A stretch of 64,000 nucleotides of DNA, from contig JACKEQ010000020.1 in NCBI GenBank assembly GCA_020632885.1, positions 1-64,000 of the forward strand. The letters are read 5' to 3'. The notes under the pieces are model-generated. The model was not told where the DNA came from. It searched no databases and worked only from the letters and a program-made list of their open reading frames with translations. Numbering within the stretch: the first letter of the stretch is position 1; each line of letters begins with the position of its first letter. The position numbers were made by a program, and so were the translations under genes. This stretch comes from Alphaproteobacteria bacterium. Lineage in GTDB: Bacteria; Myxococcota_A; UBA796; GCA-2862545. Positions 19,493-29,829 of this stretch are shown here, in pieces.

Positions 19493-20029
19493 TCACTGGG
19501 CGGCGGGCAGCAGCGCGATGCCGACGGCGTTGTTGGCGCCCCGGAAGTCGCCCTCGAGCTTCAGCTCCACGAAGTCCTGGCCGTCGATGGTCACCACCTC
19601 CGCGGTGAGCTCGGCCTGCTCGGGCGCCTCGTCGAAGTCCGCCCAGTCCTCCTCGGGCCCCGAGCAGCCCACGACGCTGTAGGTGTCCCAGGTGGCCTCT
19701 CCGGTGGACTCGTCGACGTTCAGGTCCACGGCGACCATCGCCCAGCCATCGTCCGTGAGCGTGTTCATCTCCACGCGCATCCAGCCGTTGTCGCCCCAGG
19801 AGTCGTAGGTGGCCTCGCCGTAGCCGTCCGCGTTCTCGAAGGCGCCCGCACCGGGCAGGCGCCCGTCCATGCTCCCGTCGAGCTCGAGGGTCGCGTATCC
19901 GCCGCCCTCGTAGGGCTCGACGTCCGCCGCGCTCCAGTCCACCGCGGGCATGTCGATGGTGCGCATCTCGTACTCCTGGCCTCCGCTGCAGGCGGTGGCG
20001 AGGACGAGGAGGGAAGCGAGGTGACGCAT
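19493..20029 (-). CDS. Hypothetical lipoprotein, paralogue A
   Basis: A 178-residue acidic lipoprotein (lipobox ATAC, Cys14). Closely related to the protein at 20934-21494: both share IDxPAxDWS, TPYEG/EPYEGG, a DGWxMVxVxL segment, VGCSGP, AELTAEVVTIDGQDFVE and EGDFRGxNxxVG. No known domain recognised. The paralogues flank a membrane hydroxylase, and both carry an identical 21-base block upstream of their starts. Presumably envelope proteins with a shared, unknown role. Confidence 0.78.
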   Translation of the reverse strand: MRHLASLLVLATACSGGQEYEMRTIDMPAVDWSAADVEPYEGGGYATLELDGSMDGRLPGAGAFENADGYGEATYDSWGDNGWMRVEMNTLTDDGWAMVAVDLNVDESTGEATWDTYSVVGCSGPEEDWADFDEAPEQAELTAEVVTIDGQDFVELKLEGDFRGANNAVGIALLPAAQ

Positions 20030-20055
20030 GGAGACACTCCGTGAGCGGGTTCGAA

Positions 20056-20076
20056 CAGGAGAGTGTCGGCACCCCG
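20056..20076 (-). promoter_or_regulatory. 21-base block shared with paralogue B leader
   Basis: This 21-base block is identical to 21515-21535 and sits 27 bases upstream of the paralogue A start (21 bases for B). Sense strand core: GGTGCCGACACTCTCCTG. It could be a promoter element, a transcript leader or residual homology from the duplication. The sequence on either side has diverged, which favours selection on the block. Confidence 0.45.
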
Positions 20077-20164
20077 GCTGGCGGATCAGCGGAGGCCGAA
20101 CTTTTCTGCATCACCTCCACAGGTCCTCGACAACCGGGGGTGAAGCTGTCTCCAGGAGGGACTC

Positions 20165-20932
20165 ATGGAGACGTGGTTGCGGATCTTCCTGGTGGTGGTG
20201 GTGCCGGCGTGCGTGATGCTCGAGTGGCTCTGGGCGCGGCGGACCGGGCGCGACGTGTACGAGAAGGGCGAGACGCTCGGGACGATCGGGGTGGCGGTGG
20301 GCATGCGCATCTCGCGCGCGCTGGCGTTGCCCTTCGCGCTGGCGTTCTACGAGGCGGTCCGTCCCTGGGCGCTGTTCGAGCTCCCGGCCACCATCGGCAC
20401 CTTCCTGGTGGCGCTCCTGATCATGGACCTCGTGTACTACTGGCACCACCGGCTCTCCCACGAGATCCCGGTGCTCTGGGCGATCCACCAGACCCATCAC
20501 TCGGCCGAGCGCCTGAACCTGCTCGCGTCCGCCCGGCTGAACTGGCTCGGGCCGTGGGTGATCCAGCCGGTGCTCACGCTCCCGCTCGTGCTGCTCGGCT
20601 TCCCGCCCGCCATCGTGGTCGCGGTGGCCTCGCTGGACCTCGTGTTCCAGTTCTTCCTGCACACCGAGGCCATCGGGCGCCTGCCGTGGCTCGAGGGCTG
20701 GCTGAACACGCCGGCCGCCCATCGGGTGCACCACGCGCGCAACGAGGACTGCCTGGACGTGAACTACGCCGGCATCCTCGTGGTGTGGGACCGCCTGTTC
20801 GGGTCCTGGGTGGAGCCCGCCCACCCCGCCGGGAGCCTCGACTACGGGCTCACGACGGGGTCGCAGGGCAACAACCCTGTCTGGCTGGTGTTCGGCGGCC
20901 TCGCGCGCTGGTGGCGCGGGCAGCCGATCTGA
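20165..20932 (+). CDS. Sterol desaturase/fatty acid hydroxylase family membrane protein
   Basis: A 255-residue membrane di-iron oxygenase. Four or more hydrophobic helices surround the His motifs: YYWHHRLSHE near residue 96, HQTHHS near 117 and HRVHHARN near 190, ligands for a di-iron centre. The family hydroxylates or desaturates lipids and sterols at the membrane. GGAGGG precedes the ATG. It converges with paralogue B, ending 1 base before that gene's stop. The substrate cannot be deduced; hydroxylation of a membrane lipid or carotenoid is most likely. Confidence 0.88.
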   Translation: METWLRIFLVVVVPACVMLEWLWARRTGRDVYEKGETLGTIGVAVGMRISRALALPFALAFYEAVRPWALFELPATIGTFLVALLIMDLVYYWHHRLSHEIPVLWAIHQTHHSAERLNLLASARLNWLGPWVIQPVLTLPLVLLGFPPAIVVAVASLDLVFQFFLHTEAIGRLPWLEGWLNTPAAHRVHHARNEDCLDVNYAGILVVWDRLFGSWVEPAHPAGSLDYGLTTGSQGNNPVWLVFGGLARWWRGQPI

Positions 20933-20933
20933 C

Positions 20934-21494
20934 TCACTCGCCGTCGGTGGCCGCGGGCACGAGGGCCACGCCCACGACGTCGTTGTCGCCGCGGAAGTCA
21001 CCCTCGAAGGTGATCTCCACGAAGTCCTGGCCGTCGATGGTCACCACCTCGGCGGTCAGCTCGGCGTCGTCGGGCTGCTCGTCGAAGAACGCCTCGCCCT
21101 CCGAGGGCCCGGAGCATCCGACCGTGCTCCCCGTGCCCCAGGTGGCGGAGCCGTCGTCCTCCACCGTGAGATTGACGCCCACCATGCCCCAGCCATCCGT
21201 CGAGAGCGTGTTCATATCGAGGTAGATCCACGACATGCCCTCCCAGGTGTCCAGCGACATCGAGCCGTAGCCACCGACGTCGTCGAACGAGCCGGCATGG
21301 GGGAGCTGGCCCTGCATGCTCGCGCGGGTGAGGTCCATGTCCCCGTAGGCGCCTTCGGAGCCCTCGTAGGGAGTCATCCGCGCGTTGCTCCAGTCGATGG
21401 CCGGCAGGTCGATGCTGCGGTCGTTGTAGTTGCCGGACTGGCTGTTGCAGGCGGCGGCGAGGACGAGGACGGACGTGAGGGCGAGGGTGCGCAT
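20934..21494 (-). CDS. Hypothetical lipoprotein, paralogue B
   Basis: A 186-residue lipoprotein (lipobox LAAAC, Cys16), paralogous to 19493-20029. Shared features are IDLPAIDWSN, TPYEG, a TDGWGMVGVNL segment, VGCSGPSEG and AELTAEVVTIDGQDFVE. ATG 21494 follows CAGGAG. The two Cys in the mature parts (the acylated Cys and that in VGCSG) are conserved in both copies. Duplication with the hydroxylase between them suggests a local rearrangement. Function unknown. Confidence 0.78.
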   Translation of the reverse strand: MRTLALTSVLVLAAACNSQSGNYNDRSIDLPAIDWSNARMTPYEGSEGAYGDMDLTRASMQGQLPHAGSFDDVGGYGSMSLDTWEGMSWIYLDMNTLSTDGWGMVGVNLTVEDDGSATWGTGSTVGCSGPSEGEAFFDEQPDDAELTAEVVTIDGQDFVEITFEGDFRGDNDVVGVALVPAATDGE

Positions 21495-21514
21495 GGCATG
21501 GCTCCTGGGTTCAC

Positions 21515-21535
21515 CAGGAGAGTGTCGGCACCCCG
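21515..21535 (-). promoter_or_regulatory. 21-base block shared with paralogue A leader
   Basis: Identical to 20056-20076 and located 21 bases upstream of the paralogue B start. Same interpretation as the other copy: candidate promoter core or leader that would co-regulate the two lipoproteins. Confidence 0.45.
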
Positions 21536-21564
21536 CAGACCGGATCACGACGATCGCGAGATTC

Positions 21565-21942
21565 TCATCTCTTCTTGCGCTCCAGGCGACCGATCCTCCG
21601 ATCCACCCCGGCCAGACGGTCGCGCCAGCGCTGCTTGATGCGGCGGACCCGCCCGCGCCGGGCATCGATCCAGGCCTCCTCGAGGGCGCTCCACGACCGA
21701 TCCTCGGGGAGCTCGTCGCGCACGAGGAACATGCGGGCCGCGCGGGCTGCCCGGTCGAGCGCGGAGCCCGGCTCGGGGTCGAGCTGGTCGTCGAGGAGCT
21801 GGAACAGCCGGCCCGCGAGGCGCGGGCGGCGCTCCTGGATCGCCAGGGTGACGAGCTCCACGAGCCCGTCGGTGTCGTCGCTCTCGATCCACCCCGCGAC
21901 GAACGCGTCTTCTGCGGCGTCGTCGCGGGCGGGGAGCTCCAT
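21565..21942 (-). CDS. Small charged protein coupled to pspA
   Basis: A 125-residue soluble protein, acidic at the N-terminus and strongly basic at the end (RRGRVRRIKQRWRDRL through RLERKKR). It looks fully helical. Its ATG overlaps the pspA stop (TGATG), so it is made with PspA and may be a partner or modulator. No signal peptide, membrane segment or recognised domain. The basic tail might contact nucleic acid or membrane lipid; that is inference only. Confidence 0.7.
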   Translation of the reverse strand: MELPARDDAAEDAFVAGWIESDDTDGLVELVTLAIQERRPRLAGRLFQLLDDQLDPEPGSALDRAARAARMFLVRDELPEDRSWSALEEAWIDARRGRVRRIKQRWRDRLAGVDRRIGRLERKKR

Positions 21943-22646
21943 CAGAGGTTCTTCGGCCCGCCTTCGGTGGCGCGGCCGGCCATCTGCTGCTTCATGGCGG
22001 CGAGCTGGGCGCGGGCCGAAGCATTGTTGGCCTTCTCCTTGATCTTGGAGAGCTTGGCATCGAGGGAGTCGCCCTTGAGCTCGGAGCCGATGTCCGCCTC
22101 GGCCTGGAGCTTCTGGATGTGCTCGCGCACGTTGTCGAGGGCCTTCACGTCGGCGTCGGTGGAGAGGCCGTCCAGCGTCTGCTGGATCTCGATGCGGGCC
22201 TCGGCGTTGGCCTTGGCGGCGATCGCCTTCTCCTTCTCGCGCTTGAGCTTCTCGATCTCGCCCTGGAACTGGAGGAGGCCGGCCTTGGCGTCCTCCGCCT
22301 GGTCGGAGACCTTCTTCAGCTCGGCGGAGGTGGCCTCGATGGACGCCGTGAGCTCGTCCTTCTTCTGGATGAGCAGGAGGGCGACCTCGTCCTCACCGTC
22401 CTCGACGGCCACCGGGAGCTGCGCCATGACGTCCTTGAGCTCGCGCTCCTTGGTCTCCAGCTCGGTGGAGAGCTTGTTGCGCAGGTAGACGATGCCGCTG
22501 ACGGCCTTCTTGAGCTCGCGGTGCTTCTTGACGCGCTCGTCGATCGCGGCTTCGTACACGGCCTCCGGGTTGCGCGCCTCGATGTCCGAGACCCACAGAC
22601 TGAGGAAACCGCGCCAGACGTTGGCGAGCCGATCGAAGAAACCCAT
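21942..22646 (-). CDS. pspA: PspA/IM30 (Vipp1) family ESCRT-III-like membrane remodelling protein
   Basis: A 234-residue, almost wholly helical protein. The amphipathic N-terminus (MGFFDRLANVWRGFLSLW) would insert into membranes; residues about 25-200 form long coiled coils (EAAIDERVKKHRELKKAVSG, LNKLSTELETKERELK-like heptads). PspA/IM30 proteins polymerise on the inner membrane and protect it under stress. Members are usually about 220 residues. No PspBC or PspF is next to it. The leader at 22655-22713 may control translation. The stop is shared with a small charged protein. Confidence 0.87.
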   Translation of the reverse strand: MGFFDRLANVWRGFLSLWVSDIEARNPEAVYEAAIDERVKKHRELKKAVSGIVYLRNKLSTELETKERELKDVMAQLPVAVEDGEDEVALLLIQKKDELTASIEATSAELKKVSDQAEDAKAGLLQFQGEIEKLKREKEKAIAAKANAEARIEIQQTLDGLSTDADVKALDNVREHIQKLQAEADIGSELKGDSLDAKLSKIKEKANNASARAQLAAMKQQMAGRATEGGPKNL

Positions 22647-22654
22647 GGTGTTCG

Positions 22655-22713
22655 GACCCCCGGAGCTTGGTTGGGGAGCGTAAGCCCGGGGGTCTGGCGA
22701 GACAACCCCCGGG
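22655..22713 (-). promoter_or_regulatory. pspA leader with mutually exclusive hairpins
   Basis: Three related G/C blocks alternate in orientation. Stem B pairs 22655-22663 with 22686-22694 (9 bp) and continues as GCTT/AAGC after one bulged base, with a 13-base loop. Stem A pairs 22685-22693 with 22705-22713 (9 bp, 11-base loop). Both use 22686-22693, so only one can form. Stem B buries the GGGGG ribosome site (22657-22661), about 10 bases before the pspA ATG; stem A would free it. This fits a translational switch, but no known riboswitch class is recognised. Confidence 0.5.
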
Positions 22714-22843
22714 TCCCATCAATGGCAATGTAGTCCGAGAACCACGAGGACGGCGCGGCGATCGCGGTCCGGGCGCCAGAATGTCGGCGGATCCGGGGCG
22801 CGGGAGAGGCCTCGGATCCCGCGGGTCCGGGTTAGGACGGCGC

Positions 22844-23212
22844 ATGCGCGCATTCCTGCTCGTGGCCCTCGGTGGAGCCCTCGGTGCCAGCGCCCGGTAC
22901 GCCACCGGGCTGCTCGCCGTCCGTCTGCTCGGGCGCGGCTTCCCCGTCGCCACCGTGGCCGTCAACGTCGTCGGGTCCTTCGTGCTCGGCTGGTTGCTCG
23001 CCGAGACGCACCGGTACGCCCTCGACGAGGAGACCAAGCTCGCCCTCGGCACCGGGCTGTGCGGCGCGCTCACCACGTTCTCGACCTTCAGCGTCGAGAC
23101 CCTCCGCCTGATCGAGCGCGGTCAGTGGGGTCTCGTGCTGGCGTACGTCGGGGGCAACATCGTGTTCGGGCTCGCCGCCGCGGCGCTCGGTCTCACCCTG
23201 GGGAAGGCATGA
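22844..23212 (+). CDS. crcB: Fluoride channel CrcB/Fluc
   Basis: A 122-residue four-helix protein that exports fluoride as a dual-topology dimer. Family signatures are clear: GGALGASARYATGL, VNVVGSFVLGWL and GLCGALTTFSTFSVETLRL with the TTFSTF ion-track motif. ATG 22844 was chosen because it begins the canonical N-terminus. I looked for a fluoride riboswitch upstream and did not see one. The stop overlaps the GH18 gene (ATGA). Confidence 0.93.
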   Translation: MRAFLLVALGGALGASARYATGLLAVRLLGRGFPVATVAVNVVGSFVLGWLLAETHRYALDEETKLALGTGLCGALTTFSTFSVETLRLIERGQWGLVLAYVGGNIVFGLAAAALGLTLGKA

Positions 23213-24864
23213 TCCTCGTCTCGCTCGCCCTCGCGCAGGTCCCCACCGTGGGGTCCCTCGAGCCCGCCATGAGCCCGCACCGGCTCCAGCAGCCCGTGAT
23301 CCCGCCGCCGGCGTGGGTTCCCGCGACGGGCACGCTGCCCCCGATCACGCCCGGTCCCTCCGTGAAGGTGTACGGCTACCTGCCCTACTGGGACGACGAT
23401 CTCACCGAGGTCGCCTGGGACCAGATCTCGCACGTGGCCCTCTTCTCGGCCGACGTCACGGCCGCCGGGGTCCTCCAGAACACGTCGCGCTGGAACAACG
23501 CGGCGAACGCGGTGGCGATGGGGGCCCCGTACGGCGTGCGCGTGCACCTCGCGGTCACCAACTTCACCTCCAGCCAGCTCGAGACCCTCCTCGGCAGCCC
23601 GACCACGCGGGCCGCCCTGGTGGCCGACCTCGCCTCCTGGGTCACGTCGACGGGCGCCCACGGGGTGAACATCGACTTCGAGAACCTCCCGGCGTCCCGG
23701 CGCACCCAGATGGTGGACTTCATCACCGCCCTCGACGCTGCCGTGGACGACGTGGCCATCGCGATCCCCGCGGTGGACTGGAGCAACGCGTGGGACGTCG
23801 CGGCGCTCTCGCAGCACGCCGACCTCTTCATCATGGGGTACGACTTCCACTGGTCGGGGAGCTCCGAGGCCGGCCCGGTCGACCCGCTGTACGGCGGCTC
23901 CGGCACGGTCTGGACGAGCGACTTCGCCCTGGACCGCAGCGTGACGGACTACCTGGCGGACGGCGCGGCGCCCGATCGCCTGCTGCTCGGTCTCCCGCTC
24001 TACGGGCGCGCATGGACCACCTCCAGCGCCAGCTACCCCACGCCGGCCCTCGGCTCGGTGGGCGCCATCCTCTGGGCCTCCGCGCAGCAGGACGCGGCGA
24101 CGTACGGGAGCACCTTCGACATCGGCTCCCGCAGCGTCATGGTCTACGACGGGGCCGCGCAGACCTGGACCAACGACGTCGAGAGCGTGCGGGAGCGCAT
24201 CCAGTACGCGATGGGCGAGGGTCTCGGGGGCGTGGGCTTCTGGGCGCTCAACTACGACGACTGTGACGCGGACCTCTGGGTGATGGTCGACGAGGAGACC
24301 GGTGACGCCGACACGGACGCCGACAGCGACGCGGACAGCGATGCGGACGCGGACGCGGACAGCGACGCGGACGCGGACAGCGATGCCGACAGCGATGCGG
24401 ATGCGGACAGCGACGCGGACGCCGATGCGGACAGCGACGCCGACGCCGATGCGGACAGCGACGCCGACACCGACACCGGAGCCGAGAAGCCCACGGTGAG
24501 CGTCGGGCCTCCCGTGCTCGCCGAGCCCGGCGAGGTCGTCGTGCTGCAGGCCGATCCCGACTTCCAGCCCATCTCCGTGCACTGGACCCAGACCACCGGC
24601 CCCACGGCCTGGCTGGATGGCGCCCGGGAGCTCACGCTATCGGTCGAGCCGACCGAGCCGGGGCACTGTGTGTTCGAGGTCGAAGTGGAGGCTCCGAGCG
24701 GGGAGATCGTCACGGCGGCGGCCCATGTCGTGGTGCTCGCGCCTGCCGGTGCGCCACGGGGGTGCGGCTGCGCAGGGGGCTCCGGTGGGTACGGTCCGGT
24801 CGGGCTGATCCTGGCGTTGCTCGTGGCCTGTGGGTCCCGTCGCCGTTCTCTGTCGTCGCCCTGA
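23209..24864 (+). CDS. GH18 glycoside hydrolase with Asp linker and MYXO-CTERM-like tail
   Basis: A 551-residue exported protein. Signal peptide of about 12 residues (MILVSLALAQ), family 18 TIM barrel (about 45-360), an acidic linker (365-424), a beta-sandwich (about 428-515) and a C-terminal sorting tail. The barrel has VKVYGYLPYWDDD, HGVNIDFENL with Asp156 and Glu158 (catalytic acid), DLFIMGYDFHW and LLLGLPLYGRAW, as in chitinase/YaaH-like enzymes. The first Asp of the usual DxxDxDxE motif is replaced. The tail has GCGCAGG, a hydrophobic helix and SRRR, matching MYXO-CTERM. Likely cell-surface chitin or peptidoglycan hydrolase. Confidence 0.85.
   Translation: MILVSLALAQVPTVGSLEPAMSPHRLQQPVIPPPAWVPATGTLPPITPGPSVKVYGYLPYWDDDLTEVAWDQISHVALFSADVTAAGVLQNTSRWNNAANAVAMGAPYGVRVHLAVTNFTSSQLETLLGSPTTRAALVADLASWVTSTGAHGVNIDFENLPASRRTQMVDFITALDAAVDDVAIAIPAVDWSNAWDVAALSQHADLFIMGYDFHWSGSSEAGPVDPLYGGSGTVWTSDFALDRSVTDYLADGAAPDRLLLGLPLYGRAWTTSSASYPTPALGSVGAILWASAQQDAATYGSTFDIGSRSVMVYDGAAQTWTNDVESVRERIQYAMGEGLGGVGFWALNYDDCDADLWVMVDEETGDADTDADSDADSDADADADSDADADSDADSDADADSDADADADSDADADADSDADTDTGAEKPTVSVGPPVLAEPGEVVVLQADPDFQPISVHWTQTTGPTAWLDGARELTLSVEPTEPGHCVFEVEVEAPSGEIVTAAAHVVVLAPAGAPRGCGCAGGSGGYGPVGLILALLVACGSRRRSLSSP
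24304..24477 (+). repeat. Alternating-Asp coding repeat (GH18 linker)
   Basis: 58 residues in which Asp alternates with Ala, Ser or Thr, encoded by degenerate GAC/GAT-GCG/GCC/AGC hexanucleotides. It separates the hydrolase barrel from the C-terminal sandwich and anchor. Confidence 0.9.
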
Positions 24865-24896
24865 CACCAAGCCCGGTCCGCGCGCCCCGGGAGGGC

Positions 24897-24905
24897 TGGT
24901 ATACT
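24897..24905 (+). promoter_or_regulatory. Candidate extended -10 promoter
   Basis: TGGTATACT matches an extended -10 element (TGn plus TATACT). Transcription would start near 24912, leaving a very short leader with the ribosome site GGAGG (24914-24918) before the TTG start at 24925. No convincing -35 is seen. Confidence 0.4.
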
Positions 24906-24924
24906 GCCGCCCCGGAGGCGTTGG

Positions 24925-26357
24925 TTGAAGCGAGCGGCGGGTCCCTTCGAGATCCTCGAAATCCTTGGCGAAGGCTCCTTCGGAACGGTCTGTGTGGCGC
25001 GGGTGTCCACGGATCCGCTCCGGCGCAAGGTGGCCCTCAAGATCCTCAAGGGCGCCTACGCCACCAACAAGAAGATCCTGAACCGCACGCGCGACGAGGC
25101 GCGGCTGCTCTCGCGGATCAACCACCGCAACATCGTGCGCGTCGAGCGCCTCATGGAGGTCGGCGGGCGCCCCGTGGTCGTCATGGAGCACGTCCAGGGT
25201 GTGTCCCTCGACGCGCTGCTCCTCCGCTTCAAGGACGGCCTGCCTGCCGCGGTGGCCCTCTCGATCATCGAAGACACGTGCTGGGCGCTCCACACGGCCT
25301 ATGCGGAGGCCCTGGGCGACGACATGCGCCCGCTCCGCGTCATCCACCGCGACATCAAGCCGTCGAACATCATGCTCTCGGTCGACGGGCTGGTGAAGGT
25401 GCTCGACTTCGGCATCGCCAAGGGTGAGTTCGAGGGCCGCGAGGCCGAGACCGAGTCGGTGGTGATGGGCTCCCGGCCCTACATGGCGCCCGAGCGTCTG
25501 GACGGGATCAGCGACTCTCCGTCGGTCGACGTGTACTCCACGGGCATGAGCCTGTTCGAGCTGCTCACCGGCCGCACGATGAGCCTGTCGATCAACCCGG
25601 TGAACCACGACCAGGCGATGAACCGGCAGCTCGCCTACATCCAGGTCCCCGGGATGAGCGAGGCGTCCGTGGAGGACCTCCGGAACCTCATCCGCCGGAT
25701 GTGCGCCTACACGCGTGACTACCGCCCGAGCGCCATCGAGTGTCGTCGCGACCTCGAGCAGCTCAGGTTCGCGATCGACCCCCAGTACAACATCACGCTG
25801 GAGGAGTTCGCGCGCACCACGGTCGTCCCGATCTACGAGTCGCGGCCGCGGATCGACCCCGAGAGCGCCATGGCGGGCGACGGCGACGACGCGTTCCTCC
25901 GCGAGGTGACCGGCGCCATCACCAACCCCGGCACCCTGCCCACCAGCAAGCCCACCCAGCAGAGCCTGGCGGCCTACACGCCCTACATCTTCGTCGGTGT
26001 GCTCGGGTTCGTCGTGGTGTTGCTCTGCGGCGGGGTCGTGCTCCGCCTGATGCTCGATCGCTCCGGCACCACGGGCCTCAACCCGGTGGAGGGCAAGGCG
26101 CTGGTGAGCGTGTGGCTGCCGAGCGACGCGGACGCCCAGGTGGGCGACACCCTCATCCGCAGCCCCGGCCGCTACGAGCTCGACACGGGCACGCAGCTCA
26201 TGCAGATGTTCTTCCAGGACGGTCGCGCGCTGAACTGCACCTTCCAGGCCACGGAGGGAGCAGCGGTGCGGTTCGTGGTCGACGCCGGGAAGGCCGGCCT
26301 CTCGGTGAACGACGGCGCCGTACAGCCCTGCGTCGAGGTCACCTCGAAGGCCACGCC

Positions 26358-26361
<4 letters not shown>
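24925..26361 (+). CDS. Transmembrane Ser/Thr protein kinase
   Basis: A 478-residue PknB-type kinase. Gly loop GEGSFGTV (15-22), catalytic Lys39 in VALKILK, HRDIKPSN with Asp143, DFGIAKG and GSRPYMAPERL are intact. A transmembrane helix (about 354-378) leads to a short periplasmic domain of about 100 residues with a Cys pair, resembling a PEGA-like sandwich. TTG 24925 with GGAGG upstream is the start that includes the whole kinase fold. The stop overlaps the Asp-linker/lamin-tail protein (ATGA), which may be its partner. Substrates unknown. Confidence 0.9.
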
Positions 26362-27920
<1,559 letters not shown>

Positions 27921-27924
27921 CGGC

Positions 27925-29739
27925 CTACTGGTAGCCGGCGGCCTGCAGCTCGAAGAGGCGCGCGTACGTGCGTCCGTTCGCCATCAGCGTCGCGTGGTCG
28001 CCCTCCTCGATCACCCGGCCACCCTCCAGCACCACGATGTCGTCGGCCATCCGCACGGTCGAGAAGCGGTGGGAGATCAGGATGGCCATCTGGCGCTCCG
28101 TCATGGCGCGCACGCGGTCGAAGATCTCGGCCTCCGCGGTGGCGTCCATGGCGCTCGTGGGCTCGTCGAGCACGAGCAGCCCGGCGTCCTTGCGCATGAA
28201 GGCACGCGACAGGGCGATCTTCTGCCACTGGCCGATGGAGAGCTCGCGGCCGTTCGGGAACCAGCGCCCGAGCTGGGTGGAGAGCCCGTCTGGCATGGGC
28301 TCGATGAAGGGCCACGACATCCCGAGCTCGGCGGCGTCGCGCTGGCGGGCCGTGTCGTCCATCGCGGCCACGTCCCCGATGCCGATGTTCTCGCCGATGG
28401 TGAACTGGTACTTCACGAAGTCCTGGAAGATGACGCCCATCCGGCGCCGCAGGGCGTCGGGGTCCCACTCGCGGAGGTCCAGGCCGTCGAGCAGGATCCG
28501 GCCCTCGGACGGCTCGTAGAGCCGGGTGACCAGCTTGATCAGCGTGGTCTTCCCGGAGCCGTTGTGCCCGACCAGGGCGAGCTTGCGTCCGGGCCGGACG
28601 TGCAGCGAGACGTCCTTCAGCGAGGGCTGCTCCGCCCCGGGGTAGGTGAAGCTCACGCCCTCCACGCGCAGGCCGTCGGCCGGGTCGGGACCCTCGGTGG
28701 CCGTGCCGGTCGCGGTCGTGATGGGCTCGTCGAGGAACGCGTAGAGGTTGGCGACGTACAGGTTGTCCTCGTACATCCCGCCGATCGCCTGCAGGATGGC
28801 CGCGAAGGCCGACTGGCCCTGCTTGAAGACCAGGAGGTACATCGTCATCTCGCCGAGCGAGATGCGCGCGGTGGCCGCGGACCACGCGATGGTGGCGTAC
28901 GCGCCGTAGAGCACGGCCGTCGACAGCCCGCCGAGCAGGAAGCCCCAGAGCCCCCGACGGCGGGTCAGGTCGCGGTCCTCGGCGTACAGGGCGGCGAAGA
29001 TGCGGTCGTACTCGTCCACCAGGCGCCGCCCGATGGCCAGGAGCTTCACCTCCTTGGCGTAGTCCTCCCGCGCGACCACCACCTCCAGGTAGGACTGCTT
29101 GCGCTTCTCGGGCGTCCGCCACGTGAACAGGCGGAAGGCCTCCCCCGCGAACCGGGTCTCCGCGATGAAGGACGGCAGGGCCGCGAGCGCCAGCGCGAGC
29201 ACCGCGATGGGCGAGAAGGCCAGGAGGAGCCCGGCGTACGTGACCAGGCTGATGCCGTTCTGCAGGAGCCCGAAGGACTTGCGCACCAGCGCCAGGGGCC
29301 GGCTCGAGGCCTCCCGGCGCGCCTGGGTCATGCGGTCGTAGAGGGTGGCGTCCTCGAAGTGCACGAGGTCGAGCTCGAGGGCCTTCTCCAGGATCATCAC
29401 GTTCACGCGGTGGCCGAGCTGGGCCCGCAGCAGGGCGTCCGCCACCGAGAGCCCGCGCTGCAGACCGGAGAGCACCAGCACGAGACCGGCCTCCGCGGCG
29501 ACCCAGACCAGCGCGAGCTGCACGAGGCCGGGCTCGCCGGCCGCCTGGCCCGCGGTGACCACGGCGTCCACGAGCCCCTTGCCGACCCAGGCGATGGCCG
29601 CGGGCACGAGCCCCGCGACGAGGGTGAGGGTGAACAGGGCCACCGTGAGGGGCCGGGACGTCCCTGAGACCAGCTCGGCGGCGCGGCGTGTGTAGGCGAA
29701 CACGCCGAGCGTGCGCTGGAGGAACGAGGGCTTCTTCAT
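27925..29739 (-). CDS. ABC exporter, fused permease and ATPase
   Basis: A 604-residue half-transporter of the MsbA/LmrA type. Six helices in the first 330 residues are followed by an ATPase with Walker A VGHNGSGKTT, Q-loop FQDFVKYQF, signature LSIGQWQK (Ile in place of the usual Gly), Walker B LLVLDEPTSAMD and the H-loop in ISHRFSTVRMAD. It would homodimerise. Standalone gene, 4 bases from the convergent lamin-tail gene. Substrate unknown; lipids, peptides or drugs are typical. ATG 29739 starts a basic N-terminus (MKKPSFLQR). Confidence 0.9.
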   Translation of the reverse strand: MKKPSFLQRTLGVFAYTRRAAELVSGTSRPLTVALFTLTLVAGLVPAAIAWVGKGLVDAVVTAGQAAGEPGLVQLALVWVAAEAGLVLVLSGLQRGLSVADALLRAQLGHRVNVMILEKALELDLVHFEDATLYDRMTQARREASSRPLALVRKSFGLLQNGISLVTYAGLLLAFSPIAVLALALAALPSFIAETRFAGEAFRLFTWRTPEKRKQSYLEVVVAREDYAKEVKLLAIGRRLVDEYDRIFAALYAEDRDLTRRRGLWGFLLGGLSTAVLYGAYATIAWSAATARISLGEMTMYLLVFKQGQSAFAAILQAIGGMYEDNLYVANLYAFLDEPITTATGTATEGPDPADGLRVEGVSFTYPGAEQPSLKDVSLHVRPGRKLALVGHNGSGKTTLIKLVTRLYEPSEGRILLDGLDLREWDPDALRRRMGVIFQDFVKYQFTIGENIGIGDVAAMDDTARQRDAAELGMSWPFIEPMPDGLSTQLGRWFPNGRELSIGQWQKIALSRAFMRKDAGLLVLDEPTSAMDATAEAEIFDRVRAMTERQMAILISHRFSTVRMADDIVVLEGGRVIEEGDHATLMANGRTYARLFELQAAGYQ

Positions 29740-29829
29740 CGTCGGGCCATCTTGGGCACGGACGTGCGCCGCGTCCTGTCACGAAACTTCTCGCTGCTGG
29801 TAGGCTCGCCCGGCAACGCTGGAGCCCCG

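Noticed and set aside
20041..20070. tRNA-like GGTTCGAA segment
   Set aside because: The flanks do not pair as a T arm, and no acceptor or anticodon stem is nearby.
15809..20128. 15-base repeat CCTCCACAGGTCCTC upstream of two plus-strand genes (15809-15823 and 20114-20128)
   Set aside because: A single 15-base match is expected by chance in 64 kb of biased composition; no further support.
22714..22843. Fluoride riboswitch upstream of crcB
   Set aside because: The conserved GGNGAUGG core and pseudoknot of the known class are not present; only generic GC-rich hairpins.
24897..24905. Leaderless transcript for the kinase at 24925
   Set aside because: The -10-like site would leave a few bases including a ribosome site, so it is not leaderless; kept only as a weak promoter candidate.
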